Shown: in pieces, positions 1-7,090 of the stretch
Numbering within the stretch: position 1 is the first letter of the stretch
Layout: the number at the start of each line of letters is the position of its first letter
NCBI GenBank assembly: GCA_948472605.1
Contig: CAOKUH010000036.1
Coordinates: 1-13,256 of the forward strand
Reading direction: 5' to 3'
Origin: an uncultured Mycoplasmatota bacterium
GTDB lineage: Bacteria; Bacillota_I; Bacilli_A; RF39; UBA660
DNA: 13,256 nt
Translations under genes and position numbers: made by a program
The notes under the pieces: generated by a model
What the model saw: the letters and a program-made list of their open reading frames with translations, nothing else
What the model was told of the DNA's origin: nothing
Databases searched by the model: none

Positions 1-88
1 TTCCAATTTATAACAAACTATCAAAAAGCCCTTGACTTCTAATAGTTAGTCATCTTTTCTATTTTTATACTAATTTTTTCTAAAAAAT

Positions 89-880
89 TTATAAGTTTTT
101 ATCTTTTAATTTATAATATGTTTCTGTATTTAAAAATCCTTTATTACTAATATCATCTAAATTTTCATAGTTTAAAATACTCTCTATTGTTTTTAAATCT
201 AAATTAATAGGATTAATAAAACGATATAAAATATTATGATGTTCTATATGGCGATAATCTATATATTTTTTTGAATATAATATTGTTCCATATTTGTTTT
301 CAATTGCTAAAAAGTTTTGATTAGAAGTACTCTCATATAAATTTTCTATATTTTGAGTTTCTAAATTAAATTTATCTTTAAAATTAGTTAATAAAGTTCT
401 TCTTGAATACATTGCATCAACTAAACCAAAAAAAGGAATGACTAATTTTTTTTTAGCTTTATCTAAAATCTCTATTATTTCATTTTCGGTGATATCTGTG
501 CTTATTAAAACACTATCAACATATTCTAGATAATAATTTATTGATTCATAATTCGTTGTATTATGATTTTGCATATAAATAAGTTTTAAATTAATATTTA
601 ATTCTTTGATAAGATTAATAATTCCCAAATCTGTAAAACAAATACCTATTATATTTTTGTTTAATTTAGGTAAATCTTCTTTTAATTTGCTAATTGCTTC
701 TTTATCTAATACGCGATTTATATAAATATAAGAGTTGGGAATATTTATATCTTCTAATAAAAAAGTTTTTATAAATCCTACAGAATAGTCTTTAATTGGA
801 AAAAGAAAGTTAATATTTTTAACTTTCAATTTTAATAAATCATTGTTTGTAAATGTAATTAAATAATTATTTGTTTTCAT
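89..880 (-). CDS. yrrN: Peptidase U32 family protein, YrrN/TrhP1-like (tRNA U34 hydroxylation)
   Basis: A 263-residue protein directly after trmR; the frames overlap by 14 bases. The segment at about residues 146-167 carries the U32 signature region (IPFFGLVDAMYSRR), in which small U32 proteins have a Gly, then YSRR and a Leu-Leu-Thr-Asn run. In Bacillus the genes at this position, yrrN and yrrO, encode TrhP1 and TrhP2, which are needed for 5-hydroxyuridine at tRNA position 34; TrmR then methylates it. That role is inferred here from family and gene order. The protein is shorter than Bacillus YrrN (about 309 residues) and contains only one cysteine (C81), so it is unlikely to hold an iron-sulfur cluster alone. 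A YrrO-like partner would be expected just beyond the left edge. The start has no strong Shine-Dalgarno sequence, so translation probably depends on coupling to trmR. Confidence 0.75.
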   Translation of the reverse strand: MKTNNYLITFTNNDLLKLKVKNINFLFPIKDYSVGFIKTFLLEDINIPNSYIYINRVLDKEAISKLKEDLPKLNKNIIGICFTDLGIINLIKELNINLKLIYMQNHNTTNYESINYYLEYVDSVLISTDITENEIIEILDKAKKKLVIPFFGLVDAMYSRRTLLTNFKDKFNLETQNIENLYESTSNQNFLAIENKYGTILYSKKYIDYRHIEHHNILYRFINPINLDLKTIESILNYENLDDISNKGFLNTETYYKLKDKNL

Positions 881-1463
881 CTTTTCTTGTACTCAAACTA
901 ATTCCATCACCAACATCTATAAATTCAGTGTTAAATTCTTCATTAGTTTTTAAAAATTCTATATAACTTTCAATTTTGTCAACTATTCCTCTTAGATTTT
1001 TACTATCAATTGTTTCTTTTTTTCCAACATATCCATGAAATTTTAAATTATCAGTAATGATTACTCCACCTGGAGCTAAGAAATATTTGAATTTCTCAAA
1101 GAATTTTTTATATCCACCTTTTGCGGCATCAATAAATATTAAGTCATAAGATACTCCAACTAAATTAACATCTAGAGCATCTTGAAATACTACATTTACC
1201 TCTTTATCAAAACCACATTTTTTGACATTTTTTAAGCATTCCATATAACGTGTTTCATCTCGTTCGATTGTTGTTACTTTTACTTCTTTACTAGCTGATG
1301 CCATTAATATTGCAGAATAGCCAATAGCACTTCCTATTTCTAAAATATTTTTTACATTATGAGATTTTATATACTTCATAATATAAGCAATTGAATCTTT
1401 TTCAATTATTGGGACATTTTTTTCTTTAGCATATTGTTCCATTTCTAAAATATACTGTTTCAT
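867..1463 (-). CDS. trmR: SAM-dependent tRNA 5-hydroxyuridine O-methyltransferase TrmR (YrrM)
   Basis: A 198-residue class I methyltransferase of the small catechol-O-methyltransferase-like type. Motif I is LEIGSAIGYS at residues 41-50 (SAM binding). The acidic residue at the end of strand 2 is in TIERDE (E67). Likely metal ligands are D112 in FIDAAK and D138-N139 in ITDN. B. subtilis YrrM was shown to methylate 5-hydroxyuridine at the tRNA wobble position to 5-methoxyuridine and was renamed TrmR. The match in order (mltG before, U32 after) makes the same role likely. The start is preceded by AAGGAG eight bases upstream, overlapping the mltG stop codon. The 3' end overlaps the U32 gene by 14 bases. 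A generic small-molecule O-methyltransferase is the alternative from sequence alone. Confidence 0.85.
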   Translation of the reverse strand: MKQYILEMEQYAKEKNVPIIEKDSIAYIMKYIKSHNVKNILEIGSAIGYSAILMASASKEVKVTTIERDETRYMECLKNVKKCGFDKEVNVVFQDALDVNLVGVSYDLIFIDAAKGGYKKFFEKFKYFLAPGGVIITDNLKFHGYVGKKETIDSKNLRGIVDKIESYIEFLKTNEEFNTEFIDVGDGISLSTRKDENK

Positions 1464-1475
1464 AAACTTCTCTCC

Positions 1476-2549
1476 TTAGTTTGTTGCACAAATACTTTTT
1501 AACTCTCTACTTTTAGCTAAATGGTTTTCGTAAGTTTCATTAAAGAATGTTTCACCTGTACAAGTATTTGCGACAAAATAAATATAATTAGTATCACTTG
1601 GATTTAACACTGCTTTAATAGCACTTAATGAAGGATTGCCAATAGGTCCTACTGGTAATTTACCAGCCATAGTATTATTTGTAGTTCTTGTGTTATAAGG
1701 GTTTACCATATTTAAATCTGCTATTGTTAAACCTTCATTACGTTTTTTTTGAACAGCATAATAAGTAGTTGTATCCATTCCTAAAGTCATACCTAGTTCT
1801 AATCTTTTATAAATTACTTGAGCAAATGATGCCCTATCATTTTCATTTGCACCTTCTAGTTCCACAATTGATGCCATAGTTAGTATTTCATGCATAGTAT
1901 AATTAGTATTTGAAAAATCTAAACTTGCTAATTTATTTTTAGTATTATCAAGCATAGTTGTTATTATACTTTCAATAGAGGCATCTTCTTTTACTGTATA
2001 GGTATCAGGATATAGATAACCTTCCAGTGCATAATAAATATTACCATTTAAAACTTCATCTGTCAAAAAATCATATTTTTCTATTAATTCTTTAATAAAT
2101 TCTTTATTTTCAATAACAGCTTTTACATCACTTTCATCTTTATTAAGTTTATCACTTAATAGTTTTATAAGATCTGATATAGTTTTTCCTTCAACAAAGG
2201 TTAGAGAAATTGTATCAATTAAAACATTTCCACTACTGATTTTATTAAGAATATCAATAGCCCCCATATTACGATCAAGTTCATATTTTCCAGCTTGGAG
2301 TTTTATATCATTATTAAAATATAAATAAATTAATAAAGCATATTTACTTTTTATAAGTCCAGCTGTTTTTAAATCATCAACTATTCCTTTTTTACTTGTT
2401 CCAGATTTTACAATAAAGGTTACAACATCACTAGTTTTACTAACACTTTTTAAAGAATAGCCATATACTCCAACCATTAAAAAGATTAAAATTAAAAATA
2501 CTAGAGGAATAATTACAACACGTTTTTTAAGTTTAAGCTTTTTCTTCAT
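1476..2549 (-). CDS. mltG: Endolytic murein transglycosylase MltG (YceG-like, YrrL)
   Basis: A 357-residue, single-pass membrane protein. It cleaves nascent peptidoglycan strands and is thought to set glycan chain ends next to the elongation machinery. A basic N-terminus (KKKLKLKKR) is followed by one transmembrane helix at about residues 11-31. A LysM-like region follows, with the catalytic domain behind it. Diagnostic stretches are EGYLYPDTY (176-184), MASIVELEG (225-233, with the probable catalytic Glu at E230), the YNTR segment, and PVGPIGNPS near the C-terminus. Length is normal for the family. The ATG start lies inside the end of the DUF1292 gene (17-base overlap) with AAGGTGA just upstream, so the two are translationally linked. 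Co-occurrence with ireB is typical of Bacillota. Confidence 0.93.
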   Translation of the reverse strand: MKKKLKLKKRVVIIPLVFLILIFLMVGVYGYSLKSVSKTSDVVTFIVKSGTSKKGIVDDLKTAGLIKSKYALLIYLYFNNDIKLQAGKYELDRNMGAIDILNKISSGNVLIDTISLTFVEGKTISDLIKLLSDKLNKDESDVKAVIENKEFIKELIEKYDFLTDEVLNGNIYYALEGYLYPDTYTVKEDASIESIITTMLDNTKNKLASLDFSNTNYTMHEILTMASIVELEGANENDRASFAQVIYKRLELGMTLGMDTTTYYAVQKKRNEGLTIADLNMVNPYNTRTTNNTMAGKLPVGPIGNPSLSAIKAVLNPSDTNYIYFVANTCTGETFFNETYENHLAKSRELKSICATN

Positions 2550-2811
2550 TTACTTCACCTTCTAATTTACTTAAAAAAGTTTCAATTGTATTCCATTCTT
2601 TTTCTGTTTCAATTGGTAAAAGCTCCTTGCTTCTTCCCGTTTTATCATAAACATTGGCATAAACCTTTAATTTGTTTTTCTCTTTAACATTATCTGTATA
2701 TATAATATAACTTTTTTTTGTTTCTTCTGAATCAAATTTAAAAATTATTTCATATGTTTTAGACTCACCTTTATCATTTTTAGCAGTAAATACACTATTT
2801 TTGGTATCCAC
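2533..2811 (-). CDS. yrzB: DUF1292 family protein (YrzB-like)
   Basis: A 92-residue acidic protein of the DUF1292 family, recognised by the order of a short beta-rich half (YEIIFKFDSEETKKSYIIYTD), a VYANVYD strand, and the closing LLPIETEKEWNTIE segment. The molecular function of the family is not established. The gene sits at its usual place between ruvX and mltG. Translation appears to start at a GTG one base after the ruvX stop, with only a weak AGGG upstream; the ATG overlapping the ruvX stop is in another frame and can be excluded. Its 3' end overlaps the start of mltG by 17 bases, giving a coupled ruvX-yrzB-mltG block. Confidence 0.85.
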   Translation of the reverse strand: MDTKNSVFTAKNDKGESKTYEIIFKFDSEETKKSYIIYTDNVKEKNKLKVYANVYDKTGRSKELLPIETEKEWNTIETFLSKLEGEVNEEKA

Positions 2812-2812
2812 A

Positions 2813-3226
2813 TTAATCCCTACTTTCTTTTAAATATGTATCTAATATAATTGCAGCAGCGTAACTATCTATAATACGTTTTCGTTTCATTCTTTTTGTA
2901 TCCGTACTAATTAAAATATTTTCTGCTTCATTTGTCGATAGTCTTTCATCAACTAGTATAATTGGTAAATCAAACGAACTTTCTAATTTTTTCTTAAACT
3001 CCAATGTTCTTTCTACAGCTGGCCCTAAAGTATTATTCATATTTTTCGGATAACCTAAAATAAACTTTCCTATATCTTTTTCTCCTACGATTTTTTTTAG
3101 TTCTAGTATTAATTCATCATAATTTTGATAACGAATTGTTTTTAATGGAGATGATATTGTATTAGTTTTATCACTAGTAGCTAGTCCTAAAGTTTTTGTT
3201 CCTAAATCTAAACCTAAATATCTCAT
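2813..3226 (-). CDS. ruvX: RuvX/YqgF family RNase H-fold nuclease (putative Holliday junction resolvase, pre-16S rRNA processing)
   Basis: A 137-residue protein with all landmarks of the YqgF family: the N-terminal LGLDLGTKTLGLA strand-turn (catalytic D7), GYPKNMN (59-65), LVDERLST (91-98, E94) and the C-terminal RIIDSYAAAIIL segment (D120). The E. coli relative takes part in 5' maturation of 16S rRNA, and the family was originally proposed to resolve Holliday junctions; which activity matters here cannot be read from the sequence. The ATG overlaps the ireB stop in an ATGA, a four-base overlap typical of translational coupling. Confidence 0.95.
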   Translation of the reverse strand: MRYLGLDLGTKTLGLATSDKTNTISSPLKTIRYQNYDELILELKKIVGEKDIGKFILGYPKNMNNTLGPAVERTLEFKKKLESSFDLPIILVDERLSTNEAENILISTDTKRMKRKRIIDSYAAAIILDTYLKESRD

Positions 3227-3465
3227 TTTAAATAATGTTCTAATAAAAATGCCACAATTAATTCACGATCTATTTCTTGAATTAATTCTCTAGCATCATT
3301 ATAGCTTGATATGTATCCTGGATCTCCCGAAATTAAATATCCCACTAGTTGATTTACAGGATCATATCCTCTTTCCATTAATGTTTGATATACTTGCTTG
3401 ATTGTGTACTCTATTTGAGCTTGCTTAAACAAAGTAATATCAAATAAAGTTGTCTTATCGTCCAT
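3223..3465 (-). CDS. ireB: IreB family regulatory phosphoprotein (DUF965, YrzL)
   Basis: An 80-residue protein that is almost diagnostic by eye: QVYQTLMERGYDPVNQLVGY followed by LISGDPGYI and a NDARELI helix is the conserved IreB/DUF965 core. In Enterococcus faecalis IreB is a small dimeric protein phosphorylated on N-terminal threonines by the PASTA kinase IreK, and it affects cephalosporin resistance. Here the N-terminus is short, with T5 and T6 as candidate phosphosites; that assignment is inference. It is the first gene of the operon: a promoter lies 25-55 bases upstream and a GAGGTG ribosome site precedes the ATG. It overlaps ruvX by four bases. In Bacillus, alaS precedes this gene, but here an unrelated unknown gene does. 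Confidence 0.95.
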   Translation of the reverse strand: MDDKTTLFDITLFKQAQIEYTIKQVYQTLMERGYDPVNQLVGYLISGDPGYISSYNDARELIQEIDRELIVAFLLEHYLK

Positions 3466-3489
3466 ATAACACCTCTTATACTAATCATT

Positions 3490-3518
3490 ATTTTAACAAA
3501 ATATTAAATATAATACAA
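3490..3518 (-). promoter_or_regulatory. Sigma-A-type promoter of the ireB-ruvX-yrzB-mltG-trmR operon
   Basis: Read on the minus strand, TTGTAT (3513-3518) and TAAAAT (3490-3495) are separated by exactly 17 bases. The predicted start is near 3483, giving a leader of about 20 bases that contains the ireB ribosome site. It lies directly after the terminator of the upstream unknown gene, consistent with an independent operon start. Confidence 0.6.
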
Positions 3519-3530
3519 TCTTATATAAAA

Positions 3531-3559
3531 CAAAAAATCAAAGAATTTTCTCTGATTTT
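3531..3559 (-). terminator. Rho-independent terminator of the unknown 413-aa gene
   Basis: On the minus strand AAAATCAGAGAA pairs with TTCTTTGATTTT (plus-strand arms 3548-3559 and 3534-3545) with one G-U pair, followed by a run of six T, then G and four more T. The hairpin begins at the stop codon of the gene ending at 3558. The formal two-base loop means the innermost pairs will be open. Confidence 0.65.
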
Positions 3560-4799
3560 AATAATTTATATTGATTTGTCTTAATATTCTATTTAGTTCT
3601 AAACGTTCAAAAATGTTTTTGGTTATTTTTTGACTATATAAAAACAAAATAGATATTGGTAATCTTTTAAGTGAATTTAATAAGCTATTTTGATATTCTT
3701 TATCTTTCTTTTTGGCATAATAATTAACTATTTTTTCACTTAAATCATTAATTATTTCTGTATTTAAATTATGAATACTATATATATAACTAATTATTTC
3801 ATTAACAAATGTCTCATCTTCTAAGGCTTCATTAAAACTTTTTAGACCATTATTTTTTAGATAATAATTATATGATAAATGTATTTGTTCTAAATAGTAA
3901 TTAACTATTTTTAATAGTTCATCATCCCATGGAAGATCTGATTTAACTTTAAAAGTTTGCAAATTCTTATCTTCAAAATAAGGTTTTATACTTTCTATAG
4001 CTACTTTATTTTTTTCTCTTAAATCATTGTTAATTTTATATTGGACTAACTTTTGATAGTTGCTAATTAGCTTGTCTTTTTGTTCTTTAAATAATATTAA
4101 ATTATAATTATGTTTATTTAAATTCCAATTACCCCACTCATGAAATTTATTAGTACCAAAGCATCCCCAAATATTTTCACTTGTAAGTTCAGGAAATTTT
4201 TCATAGTCATAATTAAATTGATAATCATCTATATTTTTATTTTGATTTGGATAAAAAATTTTATAAGCAGATATTGTACTTTGATAGCTATCATATACTT
4301 CTTTGCCATATTTTGTTCTTTTTTTAAAAGAGACTTTATTATTAACACATGATGCTTCACTTATGACTTTATTATTTACTAAAAATGGTAATACTTCAGG
4401 ATTTATGTGCCAATTTTGGGCGATATTTGCTTCATATTTAAGATTTCTAGTATAATCAATTAATTCTTCATAAGCTTTTTTTTCTTGTTCTGTTAAATCT
4501 ATATAATTAGTAACTAAACAATATAAAAAATCCAAGATTACAAACATTGGTGTTTGTTTCATGAAGATTGTTGCAAAGTCTCCACTTAATAATTTTTTAG
4601 CTAATTCTTCATCTTCTAAAATTAAATCTTTGATATTATTAAATAATTTAACAAATATATTTTTGGCATAGTTACAATTAGCTAATTTTTCTTCATCGCT
4701 TATGTTAGCTTGTTTTGATATTCTTATTCTACTAGAGATAATTGAAACATAATTATTAAAAAATATCTCTAATTCTTCTTTATTTTTTAACGTTTTCAT
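3558..4799 (-). CDS. Hypothetical protein, 413 aa, no recognised family
   Basis: I do not recognise this protein. It begins MKTLKNKEELEIFF and is rich in Lys, Asn, Tyr and Ile, with mostly helical-looking stretches, no signal peptide, no membrane segment and no obvious catalytic motif. A middle section (about residues 195-240) is unusually aromatic, with several Trp, Tyr and Phe close together (for example SENIWGCFGTNKFHEWGNW). The ATG at 4799 is preferred because GGGG lies eight bases upstream; the frame stays open for 16 more codons upstream but without a ribosome site, and that extension would overlap the promoter. It has its own promoter and terminator, so it is a separate transcription unit between dnaB and the ireB operon. 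In Bacillus dnaB is followed by dnaI; this is clearly not DnaI (no Walker A motif). A lineage-specific or acquired gene is likely. Confidence 0.8.
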   Translation of the reverse strand: MKTLKNKEELEIFFNNYVSIISSRIRISKQANISDEEKLANCNYAKNIFVKLFNNIKDLILEDEELAKKLLSGDFATIFMKQTPMFVILDFLYCLVTNYIDLTEQEKKAYEELIDYTRNLKYEANIAQNWHINPEVLPFLVNNKVISEASCVNNKVSFKKRTKYGKEVYDSYQSTISAYKIFYPNQNKNIDDYQFNYDYEKFPELTSENIWGCFGTNKFHEWGNWNLNKHNYNLILFKEQKDKLISNYQKLVQYKINNDLREKNKVAIESIKPYFEDKNLQTFKVKSDLPWDDELLKIVNYYLEQIHLSYNYYLKNNGLKSFNEALEDETFVNEIISYIYSIHNLNTEIINDLSEKIVNYYAKKKDKEYQNSLLNSLKRLPISILFLYSQKITKNIFERLELNRILRQININY

Positions 4800-4826
4800 G
4801 TGATTTTCCCCTTTTTTATGGCAGAT

Positions 4827-4855
4827 ATTATTACATATTATAGGCATTTTGTCAA
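4827..4855 (-). promoter_or_regulatory. Promoter of the unknown 413-aa gene, overlapping the dnaB stop codon
   Basis: On the minus strand a perfect TTGACA (4850-4855) contains the TGA stop of dnaB. After 17 bases comes AATAAT (4827-4832), preceded by TG in the extended -10 position. The predicted start is near 4820, about 20 bases before the ATG at 4799, with the GGGG ribosome site in between. Confidence 0.5.
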
Positions 4856-6126
4856 TTTTTATACTTATTTAAGATGTTAGTTAATTCATCTTTTTCTTCT
4901 TCAGTCATATTTTCACTTTCTAATTTTTCATTAAACCATACTGGTTCAATAGTTTTATCAATTTTAGGATTGGTTATTTTCTTACTATATTTTTTATGTT
5001 CTTTTTCGGCAATATTCATGGCATCTAAAGCTGTTTCAATATTAAGTCTTTTCCATTGACCAGCTATAGTTTCTACAAAAGCTTGAACAAGTCTATTATC
5101 ATTTTTTTGAAGAACATAGTCTATTAAAACATTTACAACAGCAGGCTTTAATTTTATGTCATTAAGTAACATATCTAAAATTTTTAAATCATGATTTGTA
5201 GGATTTCCTCCATTATAACGCCATTTTAAAAAATCATAAGGTGTTGTGTTTTCAAAAAAGTATATTACTCTTCCTCGTTTTGTATTATCTCCTTCTGGAT
5301 TTTTTAAATATTCTGGCTGAGAACGATAAATTAATGTTGGTAATTTATCGTTGTTTTGGTATTGATAATATTTTCTAGCAGTCTTTCTTAATTCTTCCTT
5401 ATCAATATATCCTTTATCATTTATAACCATTCTAATCATTTCTACCATTTTTAAAGTATCTAAATTATATATAAATGATAAGTTATTTATTAATTCTTTT
5501 AGTTTTTTATTACTACTTTTTTCATTAATTATACCCTTAGGAATTGATGAAAATAGCAAATCAAAATCAACTTGATCTTGCAAAGTAATCGGTGTTTCAT
5601 TAGTACCTAAAGCATTAAAACTTACTTGATTAGTTGATTTATAAGTTTCATTTAAAGTACTAGTAATATCAGTATATTCTTTTAAATCGATTTTATATTC
5701 TTGAAATTCTGCTTTTAATAATTCATATTCATTTTTTCCCAAATTATTATATAATACAATACTAAATATAGGATGAGCAAAAAACTCTTTAGGGCTCATT
5801 GGAGAATATAATTCATAAACATAACTATTAATATCTCCTTCTTTTATATAGGTTTTAATTAGTCCTACGGCTTCTAAAGCACTTCTAGCTTCTTTAATGA
5901 TATCTAAACTACATTTTAAAATGCCCATAAGATGATGATGATTATAATCCATACTTACAAGTTCTAATCTGTCTAAATCACGCCATAAAGTTAGATAAAG
6001 ACTTACAGCTGCATACCCAATAATAGGCTCATAAAGACTAATTAAATTTTTTCTTTCTTTATCTGTTAACATGGTTCTATTAATTACAACATATTTATCA
6101 GCAGGTAGTAACGTTGTAAACTTCAT
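4852..6126 (-). CDS. dnaB: DnaB/DnaD-family replication initiation protein (Bacillus-type DnaB helicase loader)
   Basis: A 424-residue protein of the Firmicutes DnaB (helicase-loader, not helicase) family. The N-terminus (LLPADKYVVINR, then ISLYEPIIGYAAVSLYLTLW at 29-48) is the conserved winged-helix DDBH1 domain. The C-terminal DDBH2 domain spans about residues 290-375, with FENTTPYDFLKWR and a variant of the YxxxIxxxW motif, F350-x3-I354-x3-W358. In B. subtilis DnaB works with DnaD and DnaI at oriC and at restart sites to load the replicative helicase. Length is slightly below B. subtilis DnaB (about 472). GAAGGTG lies just upstream of the ATG. The start overlaps the stop of a 14-codon leader ORF (ATGA). 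No dnaI follows and no nrdR precedes it in this window, unlike Bacillus. Confidence 0.9.
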   Translation of the reverse strand: MKFTTLLPADKYVVINRTMLTDKERKNLISLYEPIIGYAAVSLYLTLWRDLDRLELVSMDYNHHHLMGILKCSLDIIKEARSALEAVGLIKTYIKEGDINSYVYELYSPMSPKEFFAHPIFSIVLYNNLGKNEYELLKAEFQEYKIDLKEYTDITSTLNETYKSTNQVSFNALGTNETPITLQDQVDFDLLFSSIPKGIINEKSSNKKLKELINNLSFIYNLDTLKMVEMIRMVINDKGYIDKEELRKTARKYYQYQNNDKLPTLIYRSQPEYLKNPEGDNTKRGRVIYFFENTTPYDFLKWRYNGGNPTNHDLKILDMLLNDIKLKPAVVNVLIDYVLQKNDNRLVQAFVETIAGQWKRLNIETALDAMNIAEKEHKKYSKKITNPKIDKTIEPVWFNEKLESENMTEEEKDELTNILNKYKN

Positions 6127-6167
6127 AAGGCACCTTCATTTTTTTTATTAATTTCTTTTATCTTCAT
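6123..6167 (-). CDS. Putative 14-aa leader peptide upstream of dnaB
   Basis: Minus-strand ATG at 6167 opens the frame MKIKEINKKNEGAL and ends in a TGA that overlaps the dnaB ATG by four bases (ATGA). An AGAGGT ribosome site lies about nine bases upstream of this ATG, and it is the first start codon downstream of the predicted dnaB promoter. dnaB has a second ribosome site inside the last codons of this ORF. The arrangement suggests translational coupling. The peptide matches nothing I know; it is lysine-rich and could equally be a chance ORF in the leader or a remnant of a lost upstream gene. Confidence 0.45.
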   Translation of the reverse strand: MKIKEINKKNEGAL

Positions 6168-6190
6168 GTTAATCTACCTCTTTTTTACTT

Positions 6191-6219
6191 ATTATAAAAT
6201 AGAAATTTATTAGGTACAA
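6191..6219 (-). promoter_or_regulatory. Sigma-A-type promoter of dnaB
   Basis: On the minus strand TTGTAC (6214-6219) and a perfect TATAAT (6191-6196) are separated by exactly 17 bases. The predicted start is near 6184, leaving a leader of about 58 bases to dnaB that contains the 14-codon ORF. It lies downstream of the terminator of the thioredoxin-like gene, so dnaB starts its own transcript. Confidence 0.7.
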
Positions 6220-6286
6220 GTTTTATTTTTTATAGTTAATTTTTTATTCTACATTTTCTTGTTAAATTTTATATTTTTATTTTATC

Positions 6287-6315
6287 AAAAAAGACAGAAT
6301 TTTTAATTCCATCTT
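6287..6315 (-). terminator. Rho-independent terminator of the thioredoxin-like gene
   Basis: On the minus strand AAGATGGAATT pairs with AATTCTGTCTT (plus-strand arms 6305-6315 and 6291-6301), an 11-bp stem with two G-U pairs and a three-base loop, followed by a run of six T. It sits about 30 bases past the stop at 6346. Confidence 0.7.
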
Positions 6316-6345
6316 ATTAAGTTAATAATATTACCCTTTAAGTTT

Positions 6346-7071
6346 TTAACATGCCTCATTACATTCTACTTCATAAATTGTCTTAATAAGTTTTATATAA
6401 CGATCTTGTAATTCCTCTTTCTCTTTATCACTTAAATCATCATAACCATTTTTTTGACTTTCGACAGTTCCCACATGAATATCTACTATTTTTCCGTCTT
6501 TTATAGCTACAATTGTTGGGGCCATTAATCTTTTCTCTTTAGTATCTATTTTCTTGCCATCTTTACTGGTTAAATAATAAGGTTCAAGAACATCATCCAT
6601 TAATTCTAAAATTTTATAATATCCTTTTGTTCCTTCTTCTTTAATTTCAACTTTATTTTTCTCCCCTAATATAAGAGTATCTCTAATGTTACCTATATTC
6701 AAATAATAAAGTTTTTTAATACTCATATTATCTAAAGTATTTAAAAGAACTGGTAACATACTACGACACCAAGGACAATCAGGAAATCCAAAATAAATTA
6801 TGCCTGTTCCGTTTTCTAATAAAGATATTGCTTTTTCTTCCGTTAAAATTTCTACAGGATTATTAGAATTTATAGTTATTTCTTTTATAGTTTTACCATC
6901 TTTATCTCTCACAACATTATTCAAAGCTTCATATTCTTTTTTAAAACTAATGGCATCACTATTAACTATATTTTCCACTTTTTTATCTTTAAAAACAATA
7001 ATACTAATAAATATCATAAATGCAAGTAATAATAGTATTATACCTAAAAACATTTTTTTATCCTTATTCAC
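6346..7071 (-). CDS. Membrane-anchored thioredoxin-fold protein with CPWC motif
   Basis: A 241-residue protein with an N-terminal membrane anchor (residues about 7-27) and no signal-peptidase site, so the body should face outside the membrane. The thioredoxin fold shows as IIYFGFPDCPWCRSM with the active-site pair C99/C102, and the cis-proline loop LMAPTIV (P185). It resembles the broad group annotated as thioredoxin-like or bacteriocin-transport accessory proteins, but no bacteriocin or DsbD-like reductase is nearby, so its partner is unknown. A second cysteine pair (C237, C241) lies at the extreme C-terminus. The start used is a GTG with AGGTGG immediately upstream; an ATG at 7053 with AAGGAT seven bases upstream is a real alternative that would remove six residues. 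It has its own promoter and terminator. Confidence 0.75.
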   Translation of the reverse strand: MNKDKKMFLGIILLLLAFMIFISIIVFKDKKVENIVNSDAISFKKEYEALNNVVRDKDGKTIKEITINSNNPVEILTEEKAISLLENGTGIIYFGFPDCPWCRSMLPVLLNTLDNMSIKKLYYLNIGNIRDTLILGEKNKVEIKEEGTKGYYKILELMDDVLEPYYLTSKDGKKIDTKEKRLMAPTIVAIKDGKIVDIHVGTVESQKNGYDDLSDKEKEELQDRYIKLIKTIYEVECNEAC

Positions 7072-7090
7072 TTTACCACCTACTAATAAA

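Noticed and set aside
1..88. Sequence left of the U32 gene, examined for a second U32 gene start, a terminator or a tRNA
   Set aside because: Only an A-T-only palindrome next to the stop and a loose six-base inverted repeat with a 20-base spacer are visible; neither supports a feature.
3223..3225. Possible reassignment of TGA to Trp (mycoplasma code), considered because of the very low G+C
   Set aside because: Conserved Trp residues such as W358 of dnaB are encoded by TGG, no gene contains internal TGA, and TGA ends ireB and dnaB at the expected places.
4140..4352. Plus-strand open frame of 70 codons inside the unknown 413-aa gene
   Set aside because: Hydrophobic low-complexity product, no ribosome site, and lies wholly antisense to a better-supported gene.
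4800..4847. Sixteen-codon upstream extension of the unknown 413-aa gene
   Set aside because: It would overlap the predicted promoter, lacks a Shine-Dalgarno, and the internal ATG at 4799 has a GGGG site at ideal distance.
4874..5059. Plus-strand open frame of 61 codons inside dnaB
   Set aside because: Antisense to the conserved dnaB C-terminal coding region; Ser/Leu/Phe-rich product is typical of reading A+T-rich genes backwards.
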